A DNA stretch of 64,000 bases from Isoetes taiwanensis. Lineage: Eukaryota; Streptophyta; Lycopodiopsida; Isoetales; Isoetaceae. Position numbers and translations under genes: made by a program. The first letter of the stretch is position 1, and every line of letters begins with the position of its first letter. The notes beneath the pieces were generated by a model. It was not told the origin of the DNA, searched no databases, and worked only from the letters and a program-made list of their open reading frames with translations. Shown here piece by piece: positions 36,930 through 48,636 of this stretch. The stretch spans positions 8,429,891-8,493,890 of the forward strand of contig JAJEKV010000035.1 of NCBI GenBank assembly GCA_021234155.1. Reading direction: 5' to 3'.

Positions 36930-37742
36930 TAATTAAGATTAATCCACGATGCAACCTATGCTTAGTATGGGTCGATGCGTTGTTACCGATGATGGGACCC
37001 ACCCGGTGATCTCTAGGGCGGGTGTAATGTCAATGTAGGCATGACCGCATTTCGCTTGGGCAGTGGAAGGTAGATTAGAAAGTCTATACGCCCCACCGGA
37101 AGTAGACGGCCCAGAGAGAAAAGAGGTCATTGAGGAATGCATTGATAGGGAAAGCACCTTTAGCCCCATATATGCTTTGATAGGAGGAATCTATCCTTCC
37201 TTCCCCACGCGAGAAGGATATCCTCCACGCCAAGCAACTAGAGGTGTAGGCATGAGCGCATATAGGCATATAGGCGCCGTCTCCGCCGCCATAATGGAAG
37301 ATTCACCCTCTTCCTACCGGAGATTAGCCATGCATCCATGTAGATAGGTGGGGTGGTCACCATATAACCAAAATTTTATTAATAATTAAATGGTACTAAC
37401 GTAGTGTCAACACAGCAGCCAATAGAGCGCTCCGGAGGGCAAGGAGGTCGAGCTACGAAGACTTGCAACACAAATTTTGTTGGAATGTGTTGCAAGGAAT
37501 GAAGAGTACCTCGGACGCTAATTGTCATGTTAAGTGAGTTATGGAGTAACCTGTTTAGAATTGTTATGAATTGATAAGTTGTTTCATAATATAATGTTCT
37601 GATAATGTCATAAAAATATTACCTTAAGGTAATCTTAATAAATGTGTAAGGATTATGGTAGTTTTCGTATGTATCAGGTTGATTGCAGGTTAGGTTGATC
37701 CTAAGGTGGGGAGACCCACGATGCTGCGGACAACATCATTTC
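36930..37742 (+). other. Gypsy 3' non-coding region
   Basis: No coding block after the chromodomain. Nothing notable until the polypurine tract. Confidence 0.6.
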
Positions 37743-37755
37743 AAGGTGGGGAGAA
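37743..37755 (+). other. Gypsy polypurine tract
   Basis: AAGGTGGGGAGAA directly abuts TGTGACG of the 3' LTR. Confidence 0.9.
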
Positions 37756-39431
37756 TGTGACGCGTTCAAAGACAAGATACGCCCGGGACGTATACCGCAT
37801 CGCCGGCCACGCCGCACACGCCCACTCCCACCGACAGCGCACGCTTAGCGTGTAGCCGTGGGTAGCCCTAGGGGTAACTCGCTGTAAATATAATGTGTAA
37901 CTATTAATGTGCACATTTTCCAATGTACACATTAATGTGGGCACACATTTCCAAGTGGACACTTCATGCCAAGTGGGCCACACCCATAGGTGCAATTAAT
38001 GTGCACATTTCCCAATGTACACATTAATGTGGGCACACATTTCCATGTGTGCACATTTGGCCACCTAGCCCTTAAAGGCAAGTGGGCCCATTTCCAATTA
38101 TCCCACATGCCAAAAGGGGACAATTGGAAACCCTAGCCACCCCCCTTGTCTATATAGGGTAGGGAACCCTAACTTGCCCATTTTCGATTTTAGGGCTTTA
38201 GAACTCTGTTTTGGTCTGCCTCAAAGCTTAAAACCCGCCTCCCACTCTGCGGGAGAATTGCATCCTTAGTTTCCCTTGATTCGAGCCGCCTCGGCGGGAT
38301 GGTCGAGCTCAGTCGGGGAGGAGCCCCTCAAGGATCAGGGTATTTGGCCAATTAGATAGTCTAAATCCTATTTTAGTCATAGAATCAAGTAGGTTTAGCC
38401 TATTAAATTGCCCATAGCACCCCCTCTAGATCTCTAGATAGCGATTCTAACTAAAGAACCTAACTCTATGTTGTAGATTAGATCTAGTTCTTTAGTTCTC
38501 TCGTGAAGTATATGGATGATGTATCTCTATGAACTCCTTGTATTGGGAAGGGGGTAGAGACCCAAAGCTTTGTAGTTGATGCTCCTAGAGTAGCCTCTCT
38601 AGCACACCTTGTAGATTCTACGTGCACAAGAGCCACAGGGATGTGGGTGAAGGGGCGAGGACGGCTAAGAAGGAGGTTCATGTGTCCGACTCTTGAAAGC
38701 CATCCCTCCGGTGTGTAAAGCCTACCGGGATCATTGTGGACTAGGTCCAATGGCTTGCCACTTTAGCGATGCGGCAAGGCATGGGCTCGACACCCGAAGT
38801 GAAGTGGTGTTCACTTTCCAGTGGGTTGGTCGAATACCCCGGCGGGGCCCTCTAGTCACCTTGGGTCAAAGATGTAGATCTGGAGGGAGTGATCCCCACC
38901 GCCCCATCGGGCTGGGAGGATGAACCCGTGAGTAGCCCCATTGGCTATGCATCCGGGCGGGCACTCTGCCAGTCCCGACACTTTTCGAGACCACTCGCAA
39001 AGTGCAATGGGAGGGGCGGATGGAGTGGACAACCCTAAGCCATGTTCATATGCTAGTTTTAATCCATTGCCATGAATTCAATGCACCCTTGAACTCGAGA
39101 CCCAAGCCGCCGGGCCATCCCTTTGAGTCTGAGCCTTGGGTAGGATTCCTTATGCGATGTGCTGATCTTTGTCTATGCAGATATGTGGAGGACCATCCTT
39201 CGTGATGGTCATATGATGTTGATGTATGTGCTACTGACATATATGTTTACGCTTCCGCAGCTAGGTAGGCCCTGAGGGAGACGGTGCAATGACCCTTCCA
39301 CTCTTCCCAATCGGAACCCGGCCACGGTTGCGGTGTCATGTGGAGGGCCCCTGTACTAGCATGGAGCTGGTATGGGGATGAACTCTGTTTGTATACGGTG
39401 AGGGCACCGTATACGAGTAGGGGACGTCACA
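37756..39431 (+). repeat. Gypsy 3' LTR
   Basis: 1,676 bp, TGTGACG...CGTCACA, with the same TATA box and 50-bp subrepeats as the 5' LTR. Long identical blocks alternate with short GC-rich patches where the two LTRs differ by clustered small indels. Confidence 0.95.
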
Positions 39432-39436
39432 GGAAA

Positions 39437-40488
39437 AGCAACTCTCATATTCATTGAACGTAGCATGACAGGTAACAAGGAGTTTGTGAGTGGCAAGATT
39501 AAGCAATCGATAGCCTTTGGTGGTGTTGGAATACCCTAGAAACATACAAGGAATGGCTTGGGGATCAAGCTTGGATCTCTTAGCAGCAGGGATATGAGCA
39601 AATGCTTTGCGACCAAAGACACTAAAAATGTTTAAGGAAAAAAAAGACGCACTGCACCAAATCTCATGAGGAATTTTGTGAGCAATACTAGAGTGAGGAG
39701 TACGGTTGATGATATAGGAAGCGGTATGGATAGCCTCTCCCCAAAACTTTGCCGGAACCGCATGGCTATAAGTAGATCATGAAGTCATGTTAATCAAAGT
39801 ACATTTACCTTTTCGCTTCGCCCATTTTGCGGGGAGTGCCGTGGGATGAAACCTCATGCCAATTCCATGTTGATTGCGAATCGAAAGCAAATTCATTTGA
39901 GGTGAATTCACCACCTCCATCGCTGCGCCAGGATGGCCAAGGAATGTCCCAGAAAAGTCCGGAGCCCTCTGGTCATAAAAGAAACAAAGTTTGAAAAAAA
40001 ACCTCATGTTTTCTTTTTGAGCAAAAAAATGAAGATCTCTCGGCTGTGATCATCCAGAAAACCAAGACGTATTGTGCTCCAGAATGTGTGGGTGGAGAAA
40101 TTGGTCCGCATAGATCCGGGCGGAACAAGCCGGAGGTATGCCCGGTGGCTGTCGGCGAGGACAAAGGAAAGGAAGAGCGAGTGTTGTTCTTTGCCGACGA
40201 GGCAAACATTGCATGGTGAAGATGGAGAAGGAGAATGTCGCGTCGTCCCTCTTTGGGATAAACGAGCAAGATTGTGGAAACCAATGTGGCCTAGCGGAAG
40301 TGCCAAAGGGACTCGCGGAGAAGGTGGTATGAAGGCAAGATTGGCAGAGTCAACAGAAGGAGGGAAGCCAATGACTTGATACAGATTTCCAAAACATCTG
40401 CCAGAGAACAGGAGTTTGTCCAGACCATTGTATATTTGACATTCTGCACTGGTAAACTTGACAAGAAGCCCAAAGATCGTAATACGAC
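39437..40488 (-). pseudogene. Copia integrase
   Basis: Minus-strand frames show HNLARL, CLVGKEQHSLF (the C..GK...F zinc-finger end), DLCGPI, FLDDHSREIFIFLLK (core D region), NSPQMN and FLGYSNTTKGYRLL (the copia GY....KGYR C-terminal block). Several shifts divide them. The gypsy insertion cuts the gene just after this block. Confidence 0.92.
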
Positions 40489-41040
40489 TCAACGTAAAGA
40501 AGACTTTTGCGGGCCAGAACATGCAAGACATCCTTGACGCATTTCTTGATCTTTGGAAGGAAGAGTTATCTCAACAGTACCTGAAGCAATGCCAAATTGC
40601 TGAGAATGATCACCCATTTTGACACATCGATGGGTCTGAAGAGGAGTGTAGGTGATAAAATTGGACTTGAGGGGAGTCATGTGGCTTGTGGCACCAGAAT
40701 CCAAGAACCAGGCATGGAGATGTGTGTCAGAGAGCTCATGGGCAGCAAATAAATATTCAAGGGATGAATCCTCAACAAGGCAATTGTGGTCTTCCACTAG
40801 ATTACCCGAGTCTTCTCCTTGTGGCTTTCGTTGCTTCACAGGTGCAGGAGCAGTGCATTCTTGGGCATACTGACCCATTTCTTGACATCGAAAGCATTTG
40901 ATTGTGCTCCTGTCTGGCCTAGGACGCCGATTCTGACGATTTTGAGGTCTTCTAGAGTGATCCTTTGAGTCTGCAAGCATCAAAGCATCTGTTTGATCAC
41001 AAAGTTTAGCAACCATCAAGGATTCACCTTTAGGGACCAA
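40489..41040 (-). pseudogene. Copia gag zinc knuckle and protease
   Basis: CFRCQEMGQYAQEC at about 40,855-40,896 is a CCHC knuckle in which the histidine is Gln. WFLDSGATSHM with catalytic DSG at about 40,693-40,701 is the copia protease. The 183-codon frame is open. Loss of the zinc-binding His would weaken RNA binding. Confidence 0.92.
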
Positions 41041-41070
41041 TTGGGACTGTTGTTGGCGCAGAGCTTCTTG

Positions 41071-41625
41071 CTAAACACGATCCAGATCAGCTTCAAAAGA
41101 ATAATCCTCAACCCTGCCTTGGAGATTGATAACTAGCCCAGCAAAATTTGGAGGCAAACTGTTAAGGAGTAAGCAGACTTTTTCATCCTCAGTGACTTCT
41201 GCGCCAGTGGCATCCAGATCGTCAATGAGTTCCTTCATTTTGCAGATATGCTCGGTAACATCCCCATTTTCAGACAACTTCAAAGCATAAAGCTGGCTGC
41301 CTAAAAGAACACGCTGAGAAGCATTTCTTGAGGCATAGTGATGCTCCAGAATTTTCATGATTTCTCGACTGGTTCTGGCACCCTTGACCAATCTTGCAGG
41401 GGTGTCTTCTAATCCTTGGCACAGCCATAGCTTTGCCTTACGATCTTTCTCCAGATCAGTTAGACCCCTCTTGGAATCTTCTTTAGGACCCCTCTTGGGA
41501 TCTTCTTTAGGATCCTTTTCGATCTGCTTTTCCGGATCCACTACAAGACCCTCAGAACACATTATCTCCATCGGGATGAAGGAGAGTTGAGATCCACAAT
41601 TTCCCCAAAGATTGTGATCTTCCAA
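41071..41625 (-). pseudogene. Copia gag (UBN2-like) domain
   Basis: The 184-codon open frame contains WLCQGLEDTPARLVKGARTS, REIMKILEHHY, LLGSQLYALKLSENGDVTEH and KVCLLLNSLPPNF, the UBN2/gag-polypeptide of copia-type signature. A short charged DPKEDPKRGPKEDSKRG repeat is inserted near the N-terminus. A stop separates it from the zinc-knuckle frame. Confidence 0.9.
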
Positions 41626-41788
41626 AACATATCGCGATCCTCCACTTCCACATATGGAAGTCTTTGCCGAGAACTTAGGTACAAGGCGAAGGCGGTTGAT
41701 GCGACAAAGATGCTATTTTCCATGTCGAAAAGGGAAAGAAAATAGACGATAAATGAGACTAATTTAAGCGGTCTTGTTTAAGCACTTC

Positions 41789-41802
41789 GTGGGCCCATAA
41801 CC
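41789..41802 (-). other. Copia primer binding site, half-tRNA type
   Basis: The minus strand directly after the 5' LTR reads GGTTATGGGCCCAC, the complement of GTGGGCCCATAACC in the anticodon stem-loop of plant initiator-Met tRNA (CAT anticodon inside). There is no TGGTATCAGAGC at this position. Confidence 0.8.
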
Positions 41803-42076
41803 TGTTGAAACTCAAATTGAATGTAAATAGAAAGCTCAATTTGATAAGAAAGTAACATGCGCATGTGCATCGCTTTCTGAAGACAACGATCAAGTGGGAT
41901 CACACAAAAGGATGAGTTGTATCCTCATGATCATGCTATATAAATAGAACTTGTGCTAACTGAAAACATAAAGACTTAACTAAAGTCTTAACTAACTGTT
42001 TGTTGACAACAGAATCTTTATGACCATATAACAAATTCTGCCCGGGATTTTCTGTTATCTCTGACAACAGATAACA
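41803..42076 (-). repeat. Copia 5' LTR
   Basis: 274 bp, TGTT...AACA, matches 23,949-24,221 nearly base for base apart from small indels. ATTGC follows at 42,077. Confidence 0.95.
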
Positions 42077-42081
42077 ATTGC

Positions 42082-43027
42082 CGCATGAGATACTTTGACT
42101 CTGGCATGCACAGATGCTGTAATGGAATGGAATTTGAAGGATCAAATTTGTCTGGATGAATTACGTGCCCCAATGGCACCGAAAGACGATGCAGGTGAAG
42201 CTAATTAAGACAATGATGTGCTCCTTCAAATAATTATGGAAAGGTACTCTTTTGCAGAATCTTATAAAGAAGCTATGGAATTTCTGGAAAGAGGCAAACC
42301 TGCAGAAGAAAAATTGAAGGGAAAAAATCATGCTCAACTCAAGGCAGAGATATCTGTTGAAAATATCACCCCTGGTGCTGATCAGAGGAATGATAAAAGC
42401 ACAGACCCACCGGTATATCCTTGACGATGTCGTTGATGCCAATCAAATCTTCCAAATACACTGGAATTATCCAGATGACCTGTTTGCTGTAAAATGTAGC
42501 ACAAGAAAACCGAAATATGTGCATGAAGGCATTGCAAAACATGGTAGGAGTATCACATGATCTAGAGACAGAGGACGATGTTGAATCGATGGTGCCATAT
42601 CAATTGATGGAGAGCTTAAAAATCTCTGGCAGTTGTTCTGATGCTAGAGGCAGCCTTCGTCTTCACAAGGGAGGCATTATTCGTGCTCAAAGAAGCGATG
42701 CCATATAAGGCCCCAGAATTTGAGCAAAGCAAAAAATTGATTCCCCACAGAAACATTGTGAACACTGAAACAATCATGCAAGGTGCTAAGAAAAGGAATA
42801 TGCAGCCAGCCGGAGCAATTTTTGCGAACCCTAAAAGGGAAGTCGACGCAGACAGAGATCGTATTCCTGCACTTACAACATTGGTTCTTCGAAGAGCACC
42901 AGTACAGGCTGTGAAACTAGAGTCGATGCCAGAAGCAATTCCAGAAGACGCGCTGGCATACATCCTACAGACCTTCGAAACTCCTGAATCTAGAATGGGC
43001 ATAGCAGAGATCGAATTAATGCTATTT
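42082..43027 (+). pseudogene. Unknown ORF of outer element, 3' part
   Basis: Removing the copia element and one ATTGC restores the frame from the left part: VQDAPSAEVIAA, stop, then DTLTLACTDAVMEW. It continues through YSFAESYKEAMEFLERGKPA with in-frame TGA and TAA stops. Later frames (ILDDVVDANQIFQIHWNYP at 42,420-42,480 and the 129-codon frame at 42,641-43,027 with PEAIPEDALAYILQTFE) look coding but are shifted. No known domain. Confidence 0.45.
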
Positions 43028-43157
43028 TAGAAGCGCATTCCATGCCAAGCAATTAAGCCCTAATTTCTGAGGGTTACAGCGAGGAGGCAGCCCTAAACCT
43101 GTCGCTGACGCACTGCAATATGCCACAAAAAAATATGAAGACATCAAAGCCATGGAA

Positions 43158-43640
43158 ATCGATAGTTTTAAGTACGCCCGATTTGGGTTGGCCTCCCACG
43201 GAAACCCTTCTGGGTTTTAATGGAAACCCTTCCGGCTTTCCTTGGAAACCCTTCCGGCTTTTAATGGAAACCCTTCCGGTTTTCAATAAAACCCGGAAGG
43301 GCATGGAAATCCTTCCGGTTTCCAGAACTTGAAAACCCGGAAGGGTTTCCATTGAAAGCCGGAAGGGTTTCCATATTGGAAAATCCGGAAGGGTTTCCAT
43401 GGAAATCCGGAAGGGTTTCCACAAAATTATTTTTTTTCAAAATATTTACACACGTGAGCCTTTATGGCTCACGCCTTTCCACACGGACGCCTGACATTAA
43501 GGCGCACGTCCATCGAGCGCATGTCACTCAAAATTCAAATTTTGAGTGGAACCACAGGAGGAGAAAAATAGGAAGGGTTTCCACAGGAGGAGGAAAACAG
43601 GTTAGGTTTCCACATGAGGAGGAAAATAGGTTAGGTTTCC
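43158..43640. repeat. GGAAACCCTTCCGG palindromic array, copy 1
   Basis: Four or more forward units (GGAAACCCTTCCGG) are followed by five or more inverted units (CCGGAAGGGTTTCC), so the block can fold on itself. The flank GTTTTAAGTACGCCCGATTT and the tail ACACGTGAGCC...GGCTCACG are shared, in diverged form, with the block at 45,971. Confidence 0.85.
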
Positions 43641-43669
43641 ACATGCAGTTAGAACTCCATATTAACTAA

Positions 43670-44680
43670 GAATTGAGATCAGTTTTAATCTCAAAAATTC
43701 TGGCACTTAACACCCAATATAACATGATCTCAAAAATTCTGGCACGTAACACCCAACATAACATGGAACTTCTTGCAAGGTACAAATTATGGGAAGTCCT
43801 GGTTTTAGATCATGGTTCTTTCGGTCAAATTATTTTGTTATCAAAGCTTAAAATTGAATTGAATTGAAGGCGTGCAAACATATTGAAGGTTTAGAATCTC
43901 GTGTATTAAACTGCCATGCGTGTACAATGTTTGACCAGGATAGTGCGTACGTGTGAAGTTGCACTCTATTATGTTGCATCATGGCACCAGAATTTGTTAG
44001 TTCACGTTTGACTTATAACTATACACTACAATCTGTCAAGGTAGAATCCATTTGGGTGGATATAGAGAACCCTTTTTTACTTTGCTAGAGAACAGCCTTA
44101 GGCTTTTCTTATTGCCATGACCATTTACATAAGCAAAAGGAAGAAGTAGAGATGCAATGATAGGATAAAAATAACACTTTGAGTGCTTTTATTTATAAAT
44201 TTGAACACAATACATTTGGAGTTCTGGATTGGGTTAAAACCCAAGCGTTTCTAATATTTATCATAAGGAAATAAGAATGTCGAAGAGGATTCATGATCTG
44301 CCCAATTGGTAAATGCGCTCCACCTTCAAGCATTCAAGATGAAAAGGATTCAAAAAGTTTTCACTAGAATTAAGCCATTCTTCAAAGAAATAGATGCAAT
44401 TATTTACATGCTAATTGCATGTGCTAATTATTTGTATGCTATAATGAACAAGATGGACAAACATCTGATTCTAGGTTATTTGTTGTACTTTCTCAAATGT
44501 TTGTGACTCAGCCTTTAATTACAAAATAAAGAATCAGCAGTACCATCATCCCTAAACAAAATACTACCAATTGAAAGCAATACTGTGCATAGGAAATCTA
44601 GAAATTGGAAATCAGGCTTTTGGTTGTTTCTTCCACAAGCCTAGATCGAAAAGTTCTGAAAAATGGATTGCCTAATCTGC
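43670..44680. other. No supported gene
   Basis: AT-rich sequence. It begins with a short tandem duplication ATCTCAAAAATTCTGGCAC (43,688 and 43,725). No further feature. Confidence 0.4.
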
Positions 44681-44689
44681 TGGGTACTC

Positions 44690-44850
44690 GGTCGGATATA
44701 AGCTATCAAGGCCGGATTTGTAGCATGCAAGGCCGAAAGTGAGCCAACAGGGCCAGAATCCAAGTCAGATATGAACGTACAGGCCGGATTCAAGGGCAGA
44801 TATATAGCTGAATACTGGATTAGAAGCGTACAAGGCCGGATATGAAGCCG
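44690..44850. repeat. Degenerate AAGGCCGGAT(A/T) tandem repeat
   Basis: About four imperfect units built on GTACAAGGCCGGATATGAA, spacing about 40-45 bp. Confidence 0.6.
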
Positions 44851-45111
44851 GATTTTCTATCTGAAGAAATGCAGGTACAAGAAAAAACACACTGTATCCT
44901 TTGATTCTGAAACGAAACAGCTAAGAACCATAGAGCTGGTCGGGCTTATCAGTCTTGAAAGATCAAAGTTTTAAGTTAAGTAATAGTTTTGTGGAAATTA
45001 GTTTGCCAATTCTCAAGAGAAATCGGATGCATCTACACCATAATTTTTTACTATTAAGCGGCCCCCTTACAACAGAGAAGGGATTCGGCTGAGGAAATGG
45101 CAGATTAATAG

Positions 45112-45180
45112 AGAAAATAGCATGCAAATTACAGAAATTTTACCAGAGAAAATAGCATACAAATTACAGAAATTTTACCT
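45112..45180. repeat. 35-bp tandem duplication
   Basis: AGAGAAAATAGCAT(G/A)CAAATTACAGAAATTTTACC occurs twice in a row, one base different. Confidence 0.85.
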
Positions 45181-45789
45181 TGGATTAGCCGCTTCATTTG
45201 TGCTTCATGTGCTTACTGCCTTGCCATAGAAACCTTCCAAAAAAGAAATTACCATCAGTTGAATTGAAACCCTGTGAATTCGGCGGGTTTTGCTTCCAGC
45301 CTTTTGTGCACTCTTACAGAAATCAAAAGCTTCCAGTTTCGTTTTGTTTCCTTCCTTTCACGGTTTTTGCGAAACCAAAAGCTTCCAGCTTCGCTTTGCT
45401 TCCAACTTACGGCGTTATGTAAACGAAAAGCTTCGGCCTTGCACTCTTTCCTGCAAAAGCAAAAAATCAAAACACAGGGCCAATGCCAATGCTTCAGGAA
45501 CTCAGAAATCCACCGGAACATTGGCTTCTTCATTCATACCTGATTGAATCACTCACTAAAACCGTTCTTGAATCGCTGAAACACTTCCGCCTTTGCCTAA
45601 TCCCCTTGAAACACTTCCTGATCTGCTTCTAATTCTCACTTACAGGAAAGAAATCGCCGGAAGAAGAACAAGACAAAAAAAAATCCCTTTCTCTAAAAAG
45701 CTTTTCAAGAATAGCCGTAGGAATTAATTTCTAGCAATTAATTAGCGGTGGATATCTCTTCCCCCCAAAAAATAATCTATTTATATTTC

Positions 45790-46290
45790 TTTACGGAAAC
45801 CCTTCCGGGGTTCAAGATATGGAAACCCTTCCGGTTTTCATGGAAATCCGGTAGGGTTTCCATATTGAAGCCCGGAAGGGTTTCCACTAATTTATTTAAT
45901 AACCCCAATCGGGGGGAGATAGTGTGAGCGCATGGAAATTGTGCAAAATGGCAGATTATAGCCCGGTAAATACGATGGTTTTAAGTACGCCCGATTTGGG
46001 TTGGCCTCCCGTGGAAACCCTTTCAAATTTCCATAGAAACCCTTCCGGTTTTCATTATCCTATTTGAAAATCGGAAGGGTTTCCGCGAAAAATGGGAAGG
46101 GTTTCCATTTTTTTAATATTTTTAATATTGACACGTACATTTATGGACCACGCTTTTCAAGACGGATGCCGCCCATTAATGGTGCACGCTCATAAATATG
46201 CACGACACCCGAGAATTTAAAATTTAATTCAAATGGAAACCCTTCCTATTTTCCAAAGGCATGGGAAAATAGGAAGGGTTTCCACGTCCG
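45790..46290. repeat. GGAAACCCTTCCGG palindromic array, copy 2
   Basis: The same motifs as the 43.2-kb block: forward/inverted pairs at 45,795-45,893 and 46,013-46,108, plus the pair GGAAACCCTTCCTATTTTCC / GGAAAATAGGAAGGGTTTCC near 46,232-46,282. The flank at 45,971-46,011 repeats that at 43,158-43,198. Confidence 0.85.
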
Positions 46291-46317
46291 ATCAAAAAAT
46301 TTCAAATCTTGCAAAAA

Positions 46318-46450
46318 ATCTTCTTATCTTGCAACATGGTTGTAATCTACGTCGATCTAATCTTGCAAAAAATCTTCTTATCTTTTAACATGGTTGTAAG
46401 CTTTATCTTGCAACATGGTTGTAATCTACATGGTTGTAATCTACGTCGAT
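46318..46450. repeat. CAACATGGTTGTAATCTACG tandem repeats
   Basis: AATCTTGCAAAAAATCTTCTTATCTT and ACATGGTTGTAA(T/G)CT units alternate, two to four copies each. Confidence 0.75.
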
Positions 46451-46807
46451 TCCCTGACTCAGTTTAGAAAGATCTGACATTATAATAGCTAGCCCAACAA
46501 AGTTTTGAGTTAACCAAAGTAAAGTAGGAGGTGTATAGAGGGGGTCGAGCAGTTAAGCAGTTATTCTTGATCATCCACCTATTGATCCTTGCTTGGTTAT
46601 TAAATCATTTTCCACCTAAAGAAGGATCCCATTGTATGATCTTAACCAAGGGGAAGAAGGCCTAACTTATATGATCTAGGCATCCTCGTAGCATTAATAA
46701 GTCTAGAGTTTAGAGTTTGAATTCTCAAATTTAAAAGGCATTTAAATTCTCTCTCTTGAGGGAAAGATTTGCCAAATGGGAGTTCAATCCTTCTTGATCT
46801 ATTGATC

Positions 46808-46816
46808 AAGGGGGAG
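46808..46816 (+). other. Polypurine tract of outer LTR element
   Basis: AAGGGGGAG directly precedes TATTAGAATATAGG, the start of the right LTR (usual TGTTAG with one change). Confidence 0.75.
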
Positions 46817-46970
46817 TATTAGAATATAGGATTAATGATCATATAGATCAAGGATTGATGACATGGCAAGTGTCATGTGACCACGCTAGGTGGCAATTCT
46901 AGTCATGTGAGGAGACATGTCTTCTAGTATAGAGACGTTTGTAGGTTTTTTACCTATACAAGAAATTTAT

Positions 46971-46992
46971 CGCGGCGGCCAAGGCCGCCGCG
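46971..46992 (-). other. Helitron 3' hairpin, copy 1
   Basis: Perfect inverted repeat: ten-base stem CGCGGCGGCC with an AA (TT on minus) loop, 10 bp inside the element's 3' end. This is the expected termination signal for rolling-circle transposition. Confidence 0.85.
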
Positions 46993-47830
46993 AACATTTC
47001 TCTTCGCCGACTCACTCCTGAAAAGAGGGATTTGTGTAACTTTGGCATAAGCTTTATGCGGTATGACCTTAAACCTAGTCATAACATCACATTCGAGAAT
47101 TTCCAGTTCGACTTTCTGGAGGGCTTTGAAATTTATAGCCACGTGCTTATTTTCACGACTTGCTAAACAATTTGGAAGGTCCTTTCAAAAAGATATTGCA
47201 AAGTTCTAGTGTTTGTTGTGTCATATTTGATTGTTTGCACATGGACTTCTATGTTATGTAGCTTTAAGTATAGTTGCTTTAACAATAGCATACCAAGCCC
47301 AGCTTTTGCAAATTAATTATTTGAAAGTAGTATATGATAAATGAACTGGAGAAAATGGGACCATCCCTCATTCAAGCTTTTCTAATGATTTGATCTCTGG
47401 GCACATGCCACTTTCATCACATGCTTCAATGATACGAAACTGACTGCATGTTCCAATCTTGAAATAAAGTTGCAAGTCAGTGGTTGTAAACAATGCAAGA
47501 AATGTACCTAGTTTTCGTTTTGGATTGTGTTTAATCCACTAAGCACATAGCTTAGAACCCAAGTATTCTAATAATTGTACCTAAAGAATGAACCCTTGCC
47601 ATTAATACTTGTATTTTAAACATCTTTATACGACTAGCAAATCGAGATTGAAACGAATACTTGTATTTAGAGTTTTACAAACATCTATGCATGATTAACA
47701 AATCAAGCTTGAAACGAATACTTGTTGTTTTTATAGAGTTTTAAACGGCGGTGAAGCCATCGTCACTAGTTGTATTGATATAGGAGTTAAATTTTTAATA
47801 AATGTTTCATCGTTAATCTGACAGGATTCC

Positions 47831-48636
<806 letters not shown>

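Larger units (their letters stand above)
26135..39431 (+). mobile_element. Ty3/gypsy (chromovirus-like) retrotransposon inserted in the copia pol gene
   Basis: Plus strand: LTR 26,135-~27,790, PBS, long leader, gag, protease, RT, RNase H, integrase, chromodomain-like end, polypurine tract, LTR 37,756-39,431. LTR ends are TGTGACG...CGTCACA and the target duplication is GGAAA. RT before integrase defines gypsy. It is inactive because of many small lesions, although the RNase H block is open over 744 bp. It carries an unusually long (about 4.8 kb) leader between the PBS and recognisable gag. Confidence 0.95.
23949..42076 (-). mobile_element. Ty1/copia retrotransposon, split by a gypsy insertion
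   Basis: The element is on the minus strand: 5' LTR 41,803-42,076, gag, protease, integrase, RT, RNase H, 3' LTR 23,949-24,221. The gene order (integrase before RT) defines copia. LTRs are about 273 bp with TGTT...AACA ends, and a 5-bp duplication ATTGC flanks the element. A gypsy element occupies 26,135-39,431 inside pol; removing it joins integrase-side ESCFS to LPITSSTIEVPMDY in phase. Many small frameshifts make it inactive. Confidence 0.95.

Noticed and set aside
26135-39431. Duplicated 1.7-kb segments read as a tandem genomic duplication
   Set aside because: TGTGACG/CGTCACA ends, PBS, PPT and the 5-bp duplication GGAAA identify them as LTRs of one gypsy element.
45255-45547. Overlapping frames on both strands with KLPASF-type repeats
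   Set aside because: They follow an AAAGCTTCCAG(T/C)TTCG nucleotide repeat open in several frames; no evidence for translation.
43158-46290. CRISPR-like regularly spaced repeats
   Set aside because: Units are inverted as well as direct, spacing is irregular, and the context is a plant nuclear genome.
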